This document shows, piece by piece, positions 6,536 to 14,518 of a DNA stretch of 64,000 bases. The DNA is from Anaerolineae bacterium (GTDB lineage: Bacteria; Chloroflexota; Anaerolineae; Anaerolineales; UBA4823). Both the position numbers and the translations under genes were made by a program. Each line of letters begins with the position of its first letter. Positions within the stretch are counted from its first letter, which is position 1. Below the pieces are notes generated by a model that made no database searches, had not been told where the DNA came from, and saw only the letters and a list, made by a program, of their open reading frames with translations. The DNA is taken from positions 62,001-126,000 of the forward strand of contig QOQU01000012.1 in the NCBI GenBank assembly GCA_003327455.1, in the 5' to 3' direction.

Positions 6536-7612
6536 TCAACGACGCGGGCGTGATAAAGTCCCCAACAAGATCAAAGCCCCACCGGCAAAGAATAATCCCC
6601 CTATGAGCAAGGGAAAGAAATCGAACGTAGCACCCGTCATAGGTTGGGAAGATTGTTCAACTTTTTCATCCATAACCTGGCTGACATCATCAGTCTGCAG
6701 AACAACCGGCGTCGGAGTTGCTATAGTTTGGTCTGGCGGAATCGACTTCAAAGTCGGCGTGTTGGGGAGAACGGTTGGCGTAGGTGTTGCAGTTGGCAGA
6801 TCGGTTGCCTCAACGGTTGGAGACATTTCAGCTTTACGGATCAAGATTTTATCGCCTGGGTAGATGAAGGAATTTTCGGTTAGCCCGTTCAGTGTCAATA
6901 AGTCGGCTAAAGGGACTTTATAAATGGCAGCGATGTTCCAAAGCGCCTGACCCGCTTGAACCACGTGAACAACGCTGCCATCGGGGTTAGGGGTTGAGGT
7001 CACAATCGGGATATAGGGTATAGCTGTAGGAGCTTTGGTACCTCCCGAAGCAGGTGGAGCAACAGCACCGCTGCCTGGCGACCCAGCCACATAACCAACC
7101 AACAGTGTGTAATACACTCGTTCGCCACTTTGGGCAACGCCGGCGCCAGCATCGGTTGCATTGGGATTGATCATGGTTTGTAAATGAATCCCATCCCCCG
7201 TCCACCAGTTGACTGCCTGACTCGGCGTGGCATTGTTCCCCCCATAAATGTTCTCGCTGACATATACTTTCGCGCCGTTGCCATAGCCAGCCGCCACAGC
7301 CCGCTGTAACGGCGTCGAACCGCCCTTGCCGCTGTGTGTGATTGACCCTATCGAAGCCTGGTAATCGCTATGACCCTGGGCGGCGGCCATCAGGGAACTG
7401 TGTGCCTGAAGGGCAGGTAATCCGTAAGACGCCCGCACCTGATTCACCAGAGCGATCACCTGGTAGGCATCTCCTTTGCCGGTGGCTTTCGCCGACCCGA
7501 TAGGCAAGCGCCCAAAACCACCAAAGCACATCACCATCCAGGCAATCAAAACCAGTCGCCCGATCAGGCTGCGAGAAAACACCGCTTTCATTATCTCAGA
7601 ATCATAACACAT
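6536..7612 (-). CDS. Secreted CAP-domain (SCP-like) and LysM protein with C-terminal membrane anchor
   Basis: A 358-residue exported protein. A signal sequence (IGRLVLIAWMVMCFGG) is followed by a CAP/SCP domain (NQVRASYGLPALQ, GHSDYQA, ENIYGG, WWTGDGIHLQTMINP) and, after a short proline-rich linker, one LysM domain (VVQAGQALWNIAAIYKVPLADLLTLNGL). Then comes a threonine/proline-rich stretch and a C-terminal hydrophobic helix with a basic tail (LIGGLFFAGGALILLG then RPRR). LysM binds peptidoglycan or related glycans; CAP domains act in extracellular binding or proteolysis. No LPxTG-like sorting motif is seen. The ATG at 7612 has a GGGGGA too close to it; an ATG at 7591 gives a tighter signal peptide and may be the true start. 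Confidence 0.85.
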   Translation of the reverse strand: MCYDSEIMKAVFSRSLIGRLVLIAWMVMCFGGFGRLPIGSAKATGKGDAYQVIALVNQVRASYGLPALQAHSSLMAAAQGHSDYQASIGSITHSGKGGSTPLQRAVAAGYGNGAKVYVSENIYGGNNATPSQAVNWWTGDGIHLQTMINPNATDAGAGVAQSGERVYYTLLVGYVAGSPGSGAVAPPASGGTKAPTAIPYIPIVTSTPNPDGSVVHVVQAGQALWNIAAIYKVPLADLLTLNGLTENSFIYPGDKILIRKAEMSPTVEATDLPTATPTPTVLPNTPTLKSIPPDQTIATPTPVVLQTDDVSQVMDEKVEQSSQPMTGATFDFFPLLIGGLFFAGGALILLGTLSRPRR

Positions 7613-7814
7613 TCCCCCTGATATTCGTCCGTCAGTTATCGGGTATAATTCAAGCCAGCCAAAGGCATCCTCTCCATCATAAACGGTTTTTGGTTTTGGA
7701 TGAGATTATCTCTACCCTTGATAGGGGATTTGTGATAGTACCTTCATCCCTTTGAATTTGATTGGTTGAGAACCTTGCATAAAAACAAATAATTCTCTCA
7801 TAAGGAGTAAAAAC

Positions 7815-8486
7815 ATGGAAATTGAAATCCTCTACCGTCCTTCTTATTCCTTAGGCATTGTCAGGCTAGCTCCAAACGAGCAAATTCGTGCCGAGGCTGG
7901 AGCAATGGTCAGTATGAGCCAGGGGGTTACGATTGAAACCAAAGCCGCCGGTGGGCTATTGAAGTCGCTCGGCAGAGCCGTTTTAGGTGGTGAGAGCTTC
8001 TTCCAAAACTTTTTCACGGCACCTCCCCAGGGTGGAGAGATCACCTTTGCGCCTCAGTTGCCCGGCGACTTACTTGTGCTAACGTTGAACAACCAAAAGT
8101 ATTTTATCCAGAGCGGTTCTTATGTCGCCTCCGAGATCGGGATCGAACTTACTGCAAAAATCAGCACCAAAGCCTTTATGTCTACCGAAGGTTTCTCCAT
8201 GCTGGAAGCCAATGGCAGCGGGAAGATCCTGCTTTCTTCCTATGGGGCTATCCACGAAAAAGTCCTCAACCCTGGTGAAAAGTATGTAGTCGATTCCACA
8301 CACCTGGTCGCCTTCGACGGCAACATGTCGGTGCAACCCAAAACCGTCGGCGGTCTGAAATCTACGTTTCTCAGTGGCGAAGGATTCGTGGTCGAAATCA
8401 GTGGACCGGGACGCCTGCTGATGCAAACCCGCTCACAACAAGCGTTTCTGGGCTGGCTGATCTCGAAACTGCCCCGCAAGGATTAA
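7815..8486 (+). CDS. AIM24 / TIGR00266 family protein
   Basis: A 223-residue protein with the repeated beta-strand pattern of the AIM24 family: IRAEAGAMVSMSQGV near the start, GGESFFQNFFTAPPQGGEI in the middle, and GEKYVVDSTHLVAFDGNM then GEGFVVEISGPGRLLMQTR near the end. No signal peptide is present. The biochemical role of the bacterial members is not known; the fold resembles a tryptophan RNA-binding attenuator-like beta-sandwich. The ATG at 7815 follows TAAGGAG with good spacing. A TATAAT at 7644-7649 may serve as its promoter -10 box. It converges with the VanW gene, only 18 bases apart. Confidence 0.88.
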   Translation: MEIEILYRPSYSLGIVRLAPNEQIRAEAGAMVSMSQGVTIETKAAGGLLKSLGRAVLGGESFFQNFFTAPPQGGEITFAPQLPGDLLVLTLNNQKYFIQSGSYVASEIGIELTAKISTKAFMSTEGFSMLEANGSGKILLSSYGAIHEKVLNPGEKYVVDSTHLVAFDGNMSVQPKTVGGLKSTFLSGEGFVVEISGPGRLLMQTRSQQAFLGWLISKLPRKD

Positions 8487-8504
8487 CAGGAGGCGCTCAT
8501 AATT

Positions 8505-10391
8505 TTAATTCAGGCTCTGGATAAATGCTTCCAACACCTCGGGGTCTGTTCCAGGACCGTATTCATACACCGCCCGCCAGGGAAGGTAATGGGTAACAAA
8601 ACGGTCCTGGAAGTAAATTTGACCGTCTTTGTAAACGGTGCGCAGGATGGTGACATCTGCGCCCTCCGCTGACCAATCCACCTGACGGATCTCGTTAGGG
8701 GCTAACTCAGGATTCTCCTGGAAGAGGGGTTCAGGCGGTTCGACAATATTCTGTAAACCGCTGGTTTGCCATTCCACCACTCTTCCATCGGAGGTGGAAT
8801 AGAATTTCCAGGTGAGCGTGCGGGCTGGCGCATTGACATAGGTCTCCATTAATAGCCAGTAAGGGGTATCATTCTTGAATTTGAAGTCCACCACCGGCAC
8901 AAAGACAGTCGCATCCAGACCAGCTAAATTTGGATCGCTTCCGCCGGAGCGGGTTTGCTCGTAATAACCCACCCGATATGCGTGCGAATGGCGCTCGATG
9001 ATCGGATAGCCACCAAAAAAAGCCGTCCGAAAGAGGGTGGTACTGACCTGACACACGCCCCCTCCAACGCCTTTGATAGTGCGATCACCATAGATAATCA
9101 GTGCTTCGGCGTACCCATTATCCAGGCTGACATCGCCAAGCATTTCAGCCATCGAAAAAGTTGCGCCGGGAGCGACCAACACCCCATGAAAGCGGGCAGC
9201 CGCGGTTTGGATGTTTTGAATGCGCTCCGCACTTGAGCCATAGAAATACGACGTGGTACTGCTGACCAGTTCGCGAATACCCAATTCTTCGGCGGTGACC
9301 CCATCGCCGATCTCAGGCGGTTGGGTGTCGATTACCAAATCAATGCGGTGTTCACCCTGCAATAGCTTCTGTGCGATCATTTGAAGTGATTTTTCGATAT
9401 TTAAAGTGCGCCCAATCACCGCTGCCTGGATCACCTCTAACTGGCGAGTTTCGTCATTGAAAATGAAGCGGGCATTTTCGGGAGAGCGATTGATCTCTTG
9501 GGCAATCTTTTCTAAGCGGGCTTGCAGGGCATTATTCTGAACCCCAATTTGTAAAGTAGCACCGGAGATTGTCTTGACTCGCTCAATTTTCAGCATCCTT
9601 ACCAACTCTGCAGGTTCAATGCGCCATTGAAGGTTCTCCTCACCCCCATCTGACGGCACCTGTAAAACAAGAGGAGAGTCCAAAATGCGCTGTAAAGTTT
9701 CTGCCTGGGAGGAGAGGTCCAAAATTTCAGGAGTTTGTTCTTTTACACTCAGTACGACAACGCCATCGGTGAGGGTCAGGAGTTGATTGCGCAGGGCGGT
9801 TAGAGAAGTTTCGTAATCCAGGCTGCGCCCAATTTTGCCAGGCAGAGCCTGAACCTCCAGATCACGGATCTGCAAGCTGGCTTCCACCACCGGGACATCG
9901 ATCTCTGCGGCGATGGTTTGTAGGGCTGTCAGCGCTTTGCGCTCATCATAGGTCATGCGCGGGGAGAGGGAGACACCACCAAACCAAACCTCAATGGGGG
10001 TAAAGAGGCGCTGCCACTGGTTACCTTCTCGGCCAATTTTATATGCCACAACAGCCGACTGTTGGGCATCCAGAAAGAAGCCCAACTCGGAAGGGGTGTA
10101 AGTCCAAATACGCTCTCTGTCTTGAAGGACAATGCGCCCATTTTGCGGGTAGACCAGGTTTTGTTGAAGTGTTTGGCGAGCCTGTTCAAGGGTCATCCCC
10201 GAGAGATCAACTCCTCCGACGCGCACATTGGGATAGATGCGCCCGGCATAAAGCGTGCCAAGCACAATACTCCCGAATGTAAAAAGGAAAAAGCACAACC
10301 CAATCCCCCCAATCAGAGCAATCATCGCCTGGAGGAGAAAAGTTTGCCAGTTTATAGAGGCTTGCTGGATGCTGGCTGTACGTTTCATCAT
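8505..10391 (-). CDS. VanW family protein with peptidoglycan-binding-like domains
   Basis: A 628-residue protein anchored by one N-terminal helix (about 20-45). The next 330 residues hold repeats of the PG_binding_4 type (VDLSGMTLEQARQTL, then paired stretches such as RFIFNDETRQLEVIQAAVIGRTL). The VanW domain follows, with FSMAEMLGD, the signature GVGGGVCQVSTTLF, and ERHSHAYRVGYY. A G5-like C-terminal segment ends the protein (TILRTVYKDGQIYFQDRF). VanW proteins accompany glycopeptide resistance and cell-wall genes, but this domain architecture is a common envelope protein and does not imply vancomycin resistance. ATTATA at 10402-10407, read on the minus strand as TATAAT, is a plausible -10 box right before the start. 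Confidence 0.88.
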   Translation of the reverse strand: MMKRTASIQQASINWQTFLLQAMIALIGGIGLCFFLFTFGSIVLGTLYAGRIYPNVRVGGVDLSGMTLEQARQTLQQNLVYPQNGRIVLQDRERIWTYTPSELGFFLDAQQSAVVAYKIGREGNQWQRLFTPIEVWFGGVSLSPRMTYDERKALTALQTIAAEIDVPVVEASLQIRDLEVQALPGKIGRSLDYETSLTALRNQLLTLTDGVVVLSVKEQTPEILDLSSQAETLQRILDSPLVLQVPSDGGEENLQWRIEPAELVRMLKIERVKTISGATLQIGVQNNALQARLEKIAQEINRSPENARFIFNDETRQLEVIQAAVIGRTLNIEKSLQMIAQKLLQGEHRIDLVIDTQPPEIGDGVTAEELGIRELVSSTTSYFYGSSAERIQNIQTAAARFHGVLVAPGATFSMAEMLGDVSLDNGYAEALIIYGDRTIKGVGGGVCQVSTTLFRTAFFGGYPIIERHSHAYRVGYYEQTRSGGSDPNLAGLDATVFVPVVDFKFKNDTPYWLLMETYVNAPARTLTWKFYSTSDGRVVEWQTSGLQNIVEPPEPLFQENPELAPNEIRQVDWSAEGADVTILRTVYKDGQIYFQDRFVTHYLPWRAVYEYGPGTDPEVLEAFIQSLN

Positions 10392-10589
10392 ACGTTACTG
10401 AATTATATCGTATGTGTTCAAGCAAGCCTTTACCAATAGCGAAGCCTGACAAGGCGGGAGAACAAATTTTCATCTCAGTTTTTTCTAGTCTGAAAACCAA
10501 AAACCATTAATATATTTATAATTCAACCGTTAATTTTTGCATATTTAGCAATAAAACCAGATTAATTATATAAATTACGCATAAAATAC

Positions 10590-10618
10590 TTGATTTAATT
10601 AACATTTTGGTATACAAT
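10590..10618 (+). promoter_or_regulatory. Promoter of the Lrp/AsnC-type regulator gene
   Basis: TTGATT (10590-10595) and TACAAT (10613-10618) are exactly 17 bases apart. A GTG in frame with the regulator lies at 10625, six bases after the -10 box, which predicts a leaderless transcript. The whole 10480-10620 stretch is very AT-rich and could also hold operator sites for the regulator itself; no other gene is seen in the 230-base gap. Confidence 0.62.
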
Positions 10619-10624
10619 CAACCT

Positions 10625-11089
10625 GTGAGCCTTAATGAATTTATGGAACACCTTCCCCTCGACAAAATAGACTTGTACATCATCCAACGCCTTAGGGAGG
10701 ACGGACGAGCTCCCTTCAGCCAGATCGCCAAAGAATGTAAGGTTTCGCCCGGAATGATCCGTCTGCGTTATAACCGTCTGGTTGAAAACGGTTACTTACA
10801 GATCGTTGCAATTACAAATCCGCTCAATATCGGCTATCACGCCGTGGCTTTGATCGGTATTCGGGTTGAAGGGAACAAGCTCCTAAAAGTAGCAGAGGAA
10901 ATTGCAAAACTGGATGAGGTGGATTACCTGATTATTACCAGCGGACGATTCGATATCTTTGCTGAAGTGATCTGTCGTGACCGGGATGAGTTGTTCGCTT
11001 TTCTCACCGAGAAACTTTACCAAATTGACGGAGTCCGAGAGAGCGAGACGTTCATGCATCTAAAGATCGTCAAAGAAATCTACATCTAA
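10625..11089 (+). CDS. Lrp/AsnC family transcriptional regulator
   Basis: A 154-residue regulator. It has an N-terminal winged helix-turn-helix (LDKIDLYIIQRLREDGRAPFSQIAKECKVSPGMIRLRYNRL region) and a C-terminal RAM/AsnC effector domain (VALIGIRVEG, DEVDYLIITSGRFDIFAEVICRD). Such proteins form octamers and sense amino acids. The GTG at 10625 is preferred because it lies exactly where transcription should start; the ATG at 10643 is the alternative and also lacks a Shine-Dalgarno. It precedes, in the same orientation, an amino-acid permease and a saccharopine dehydrogenase-like gene, which it probably controls. Confidence 0.85.
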   Translation: MSLNEFMEHLPLDKIDLYIIQRLREDGRAPFSQIAKECKVSPGMIRLRYNRLVENGYLQIVAITNPLNIGYHAVALIGIRVEGNKLLKVAEEIAKLDEVDYLIITSGRFDIFAEVICRDRDELFAFLTEKLYQIDGVRESETFMHLKIVKEIYI

Positions 11090-11136
11090 ACATACCAAAG
11101 CCCGTTTGTGTCAATTCAGTTTGGGAGGAAGGAAGC

Positions 11137-12723
11137 ATGAGCGAGTCAAGCGATAAGGCGCTCAAAATACATGCTGAACGCAAAAAACTTAAGCGTGAAT
11201 TAACCGTCCTGCCCTTATTTGGCTTATTATACTTCACCGTCTGTGGCGGTGCCTTTGGCACAGAGGGAATCATCGGCTATTCCGGTCCAGGCATGGCGCT
11301 GATTTTACTTTCCGTCACTCCCATCGTATTCAGCATTCCAAGCATGTTAATGGTGCGTGAGATGTCGTCCATGATGCCTGCCGAAGGGGGGTTTTATCAT
11401 TGGGTCAAACAGGCCTTTGGCCCATTTGCGGGCTTTCTTGTTGCCTGGATGAATCTTTTGACCTCGTGGCTGGATGTTTCCATTTACCCGGTCCTGGCAG
11501 CCTATTATATGGGCTTCTTTTTGCCGGCCCTACGCGTTGGAACGACAATCGGCGAACTTAACCTTTCTGGAAAAGCCTTATCCTGGCTATTTTCCATGAT
11601 TCTGATTTGGGGTATCGTCTACCTGCAAATCAGAGGCGCTCGGCTAACTGGATTAACTGCCGACTGGCTTGGTCTATTGATGATGATCCCCTTGCTCATC
11701 ATGTCCGTTTTCGGGATCGCCAACTGGATTCGTGATGGATTTGACTTTTCTCTGCCCCTGCTCCCCGAAGGCGAGACCATTTGGGGAGCTTTCAGTGTAG
11801 GTCTTTTTATCGCCATGTGGAATTACATGGGATGGGAATTACCCAGTTCCGCCGGTGGGGAGATTGTGAACCCACGACGCACTTATCCAATTGCAATGGC
11901 TCTGACCCTGCTAGCCACAATCTTTACCTACGCTTTACCCGTCTCGGCTGGCTTATTTGGCGGCGCTGGTGCGGACGGTAAATATCAATTGTGGGGTATT
12001 GAAGAAAATGAAGCCGGAGAAGGAATCGGACCTGCCTTAGAAGACTATGGTATCGAAACCGATCAATTGCAAGCCTGGGGAGTTGACCCTTCGCGATCGA
12101 TCGGTTGGCAATACCCAGACATCGCTGAGGAAATCGGACGAGTTTTTGACCCCTCCAATCCAGCCCTCTCCCGTTATCTGGGTATTCTGGTTACTTTCTC
12201 GGCAGTATTAAGCATGACTGGTTTATTTATTGGAAACAGTTTGGGAGCCGGACGTCTTCCATATGCCTTAGCCGAAGACGGCATGATGCCCCTGTGGCTC
12301 GTAAAAACCCATCCCAAATACGGAACTCCCTACGTAGCCATTCTGATTGCCGGCGTTTTGTTTAGTATATTTTCGCTAGGTACCTTTGCTTTTCTGGTCG
12401 TTGTAGATGTCTTCATGGATGCCTTAGCACTGCTGCTTCAATTCCTGGCTTTATGGAAACTACGTTTCAGCCATCCCAATTTACCCCGTGACAAAGTACC
12501 CGGTGGCTGGATTGGGCTTGTTTTGGTCACGCTCGGTCCGGCCTTCGTAATTTGCCTGGCAGTAGTCAGCCAAATCATCGAAGAAGGAATTTTCTCATTA
12601 GGGTTGGCTTTCTTAATGATTCTAGTTGGTGCAATTCTGTATCTACCTATCCGTAAATGGGTAAAACCGGGGGTGCCCGATGTAAACCCCTTCCAGGCAA
12701 GCGAAGCGGACGATGAAGAATAA
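11137..12723 (+). CDS. APC superfamily amino-acid permease
   Basis: A 528-residue transporter with about twelve hydrophobic helices. The first helix shows the APC pattern (PLFGLLYFTVCGGAFGTEG), matching the substrate-binding G-x-G break, and later segments GGFYHWVKQAFG and AEDGMMP are typical of the family. An acidic insert of roughly 70 residues (encoded at about 11965-12165) lies between two helices and is unusual. The start has a strong ribosome binding site (GGGAGGAAGG). The gene is sandwiched between an Lrp/AsnC regulator and a saccharopine dehydrogenase-like gene, so lysine or a related amino acid is a reasonable substrate guess; the sequence alone does not prove it. Confidence 0.85.
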   Translation: MSESSDKALKIHAERKKLKRELTVLPLFGLLYFTVCGGAFGTEGIIGYSGPGMALILLSVTPIVFSIPSMLMVREMSSMMPAEGGFYHWVKQAFGPFAGFLVAWMNLLTSWLDVSIYPVLAAYYMGFFLPALRVGTTIGELNLSGKALSWLFSMILIWGIVYLQIRGARLTGLTADWLGLLMMIPLLIMSVFGIANWIRDGFDFSLPLLPEGETIWGAFSVGLFIAMWNYMGWELPSSAGGEIVNPRRTYPIAMALTLLATIFTYALPVSAGLFGGAGADGKYQLWGIEENEAGEGIGPALEDYGIETDQLQAWGVDPSRSIGWQYPDIAEEIGRVFDPSNPALSRYLGILVTFSAVLSMTGLFIGNSLGAGRLPYALAEDGMMPLWLVKTHPKYGTPYVAILIAGVLFSIFSLGTFAFLVVVDVFMDALALLLQFLALWKLRFSHPNLPRDKVPGGWIGLVLVTLGPAFVICLAVVSQIIEEGIFSLGLAFLMILVGAILYLPIRKWVKPGVPDVNPFQASEADDEE

Positions 12724-12747
12724 CCCATTGGAAAAGGAGAATTAATA

Positions 12748-13944
12748 ATGAAGGTTTTGTTGATTGGCACTGGCGCCGTTGGAGAAGGCATTGCGCTCGT
12801 CTCTAAGAGCAAACCCTGGTTAGAATCCATGGTTTTAGCCGACTATCAGCTTGAAAGAGCCCAAAAAGTGCATCAAAAACTGGATCTATCGCCTCAATTT
12901 AGCGTTGAACAGGTGGATGCCTCCAATGTCGAACAAGTGGTCAAGCTAGCCCTCCAATACAAGGTTGATCTTATTTTGAATGCGGTAAGCTGTGAATATA
13001 GCGATCCGATCTTTGAGGCCGCCTATCAGGCAGGTTGCAATTACATGGATATGGCATTGAGCGGCTTAGGGGCAGAGATGGGCAAATTCCAGTTTGATCG
13101 AGCTCATCTGTGGAAAGAAAAAGGTCTACTTGCCCTGATTGGGATGGGAATGGATCCCGGCGTATCCGACATCTTTGCAAAATACGCTGCTAAGCATCTC
13201 TTTGACGAAATAGATGAGATCGGTATTCGCGATGGGGCTGCTCTCGATATCAAAGGCTATGAATTTGCTCCCACCTTTTCGATCTATGATGCTTTAGAAG
13301 AATGCACCGATCCGGCATTGGTTTGGGAAAAAGGGAAAGGTTGGTATGAAGTCGAAGCTTTTTCCGAACCAGAAATCTTTCCCTTTCCAGAAGGGATAGG
13401 AAGACTGGAAGTTGTGCATGTAGAGCATGAAGAAGTCGTTCTCATTCCACGCTGGATAAATTGCAATAAGGTTACTTTCAAATATGGTTTGGGCGAAAAG
13501 TTTATCAACGCCATCCGGGTAATTAAAATGCTGGGCTTGCATTCCAGAGAGCCAATTAATGTCAAGGGGGTCGAAGTAGCCCCGGCAGATGTTGTAGCTG
13601 CTCTCTTACCTGATCCAGCCACGTTAGGCCCCTTGATGAGTGGCAAAACTTGTGTGGGCACCTGGGTCACCGGTTGGAAGGATGGCAAACGGCGCAGTAT
13701 CTACATCTATCAATCCACCGATAATCAAGAATCCATGCAAAAGTATGGTATCCAAGCCGTATCCCTCCAAACCGCTATTGGGCCAGTTATTGGTTTGGAG
13801 CTTCTGGCCAAAAAAGTTTGGCACGGGAAAGGGGTATTCGGGCCCGAAGCCTTTGACCCCGATCCATTCATGGAACGAATGCCAGAGTACGACTTTCCCT
13901 ATGAAATTATAGAATTAGACGAAGAAAGTGTGAAACGGCTATAA
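12748..13944 (+). CDS. Saccharopine dehydrogenase-like NAD(P)-dependent oxidoreductase
   Basis: A 398-residue cytoplasmic enzyme. A Rossmann nucleotide fold opens the protein (KVLLIGTGAVGEGIA), followed by LNAVSCEYSDPIFEAAYQAGCNYMD and GMGMDPGVSDIFAKY, which are typical of the saccharopine dehydrogenase (glutamate-forming)/carboxynorspermidine dehydrogenase family. These enzymes make or break secondary amines that link an amino acid to a keto acid or aldehyde. The ribosome binding site AAAAGGAG lies 24 bases downstream of the permease stop, so the two are cotranscribed. The lysine branch is the likeliest pathway given the regulator and permease. Carboxynorspermidine chemistry remains possible. 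Confidence 0.8.
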   Translation: MKVLLIGTGAVGEGIALVSKSKPWLESMVLADYQLERAQKVHQKLDLSPQFSVEQVDASNVEQVVKLALQYKVDLILNAVSCEYSDPIFEAAYQAGCNYMDMALSGLGAEMGKFQFDRAHLWKEKGLLALIGMGMDPGVSDIFAKYAAKHLFDEIDEIGIRDGAALDIKGYEFAPTFSIYDALEECTDPALVWEKGKGWYEVEAFSEPEIFPFPEGIGRLEVVHVEHEEVVLIPRWINCNKVTFKYGLGEKFINAIRVIKMLGLHSREPINVKGVEVAPADVVAALLPDPATLGPLMSGKTCVGTWVTGWKDGKRRSIYIYQSTDNQESMQKYGIQAVSLQTAIGPVIGLELLAKKVWHGKGVFGPEAFDPDPFMERMPEYDFPYEIIELDEESVKRL

Positions 13945-13971
13945 CATCTGCACAGGAAAGATACGCGGTAC

Positions 13972-13999
13972 CATCGCCACAACCAAAGTTGTGGCGATG
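13972..13999. terminator. Perfect 12-bp hairpin between convergent genes
   Basis: CATCGCCACAAC (13972-13983) and GTTGTGGCGATG (13988-13999) form a perfect 12-bp stem with the loop CAAA. It lies between the 3' end of the saccharopine dehydrogenase-like gene and the 3' end of cheW. There is no T-run on either side, so it may be a bidirectional transcript-end hairpin instead of a classic intrinsic terminator. Confidence 0.55.
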
Positions 14000-14024
14000 T
14001 ACGAATCAATTTACTGCAAAAGTC

Positions 14025-14498
14025 TTATACCACAGCTTCTAAGTTTGCTACCTCATCTTTTTCGCTTACCGTCAACACCTTGGCTAAATCCAGCAAAATG
14101 ATCAGGCGCTCACCAACTTTGGCAATACCGGTGATGAAGGCGCTATTGATCGTGGTCACCATCGGCGGTGGCGGTTCGATTGCCTCCTCCTGGACACGCA
14201 AGACTTCCGATACCGCGTCCACAATCATTCCGATCTTCATCCCATCCATCGAGACCACGACAATGCGCTTATCGTCTTGAGTGCTCTCACTGCTCTGGTC
14301 CCTGCCGCTAAGCCCAAACCGCTTGCGCAAATCCATCACGGGCAAGACGCTGCCACGCAGGTTGGTAATCCCTTCCACAAATGCAGGGGCTTGCGGTACA
14401 GCGGTAATCGGTTGCATTTTGATGATGCTTTCCACAGCAGCAATATCAACGCCATAATGCTCATTGGCTAATTCAAATACGACAAGTTGACGTTCCAT
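14025..14498 (-). CDS. cheW: Chemotaxis coupling protein CheW
   Basis: A 157-residue adaptor that links the receptor to CheA in the membrane signalling array. Features: LVVFELANEHYGVDIAAVESI at the start, the conserved ITNLRGSVLPVMDLRKRFGL segment, RIVVVSMDGMKIGMIVDAVSEVL, and GIAKVGERLIILLDLAKVL near the end. The ATG at 14498 follows AAGGAG at seven bases. It directly follows the receptor gene (20-base gap) and is the last gene of this chemosensory cluster on the minus strand. Confidence 0.95.
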   Translation of the reverse strand: MERQLVVFELANEHYGVDIAAVESIIKMQPITAVPQAPAFVEGITNLRGSVLPVMDLRKRFGLSGRDQSSESTQDDKRIVVVSMDGMKIGMIVDAVSEVLRVQEEAIEPPPPMVTTINSAFITGIAKVGERLIILLDLAKVLTVSEKDEVANLEAVV

Positions 14499-14518
14499 TT
14501 TTTATCTCCTTATGAGTT

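Noticed and set aside
8505-10391. Vancomycin resistance gene
   Set aside because: VanW-domain proteins with PG_binding_4 repeats are common envelope proteins, and no vanA/vanH/vanX-type genes are nearby.
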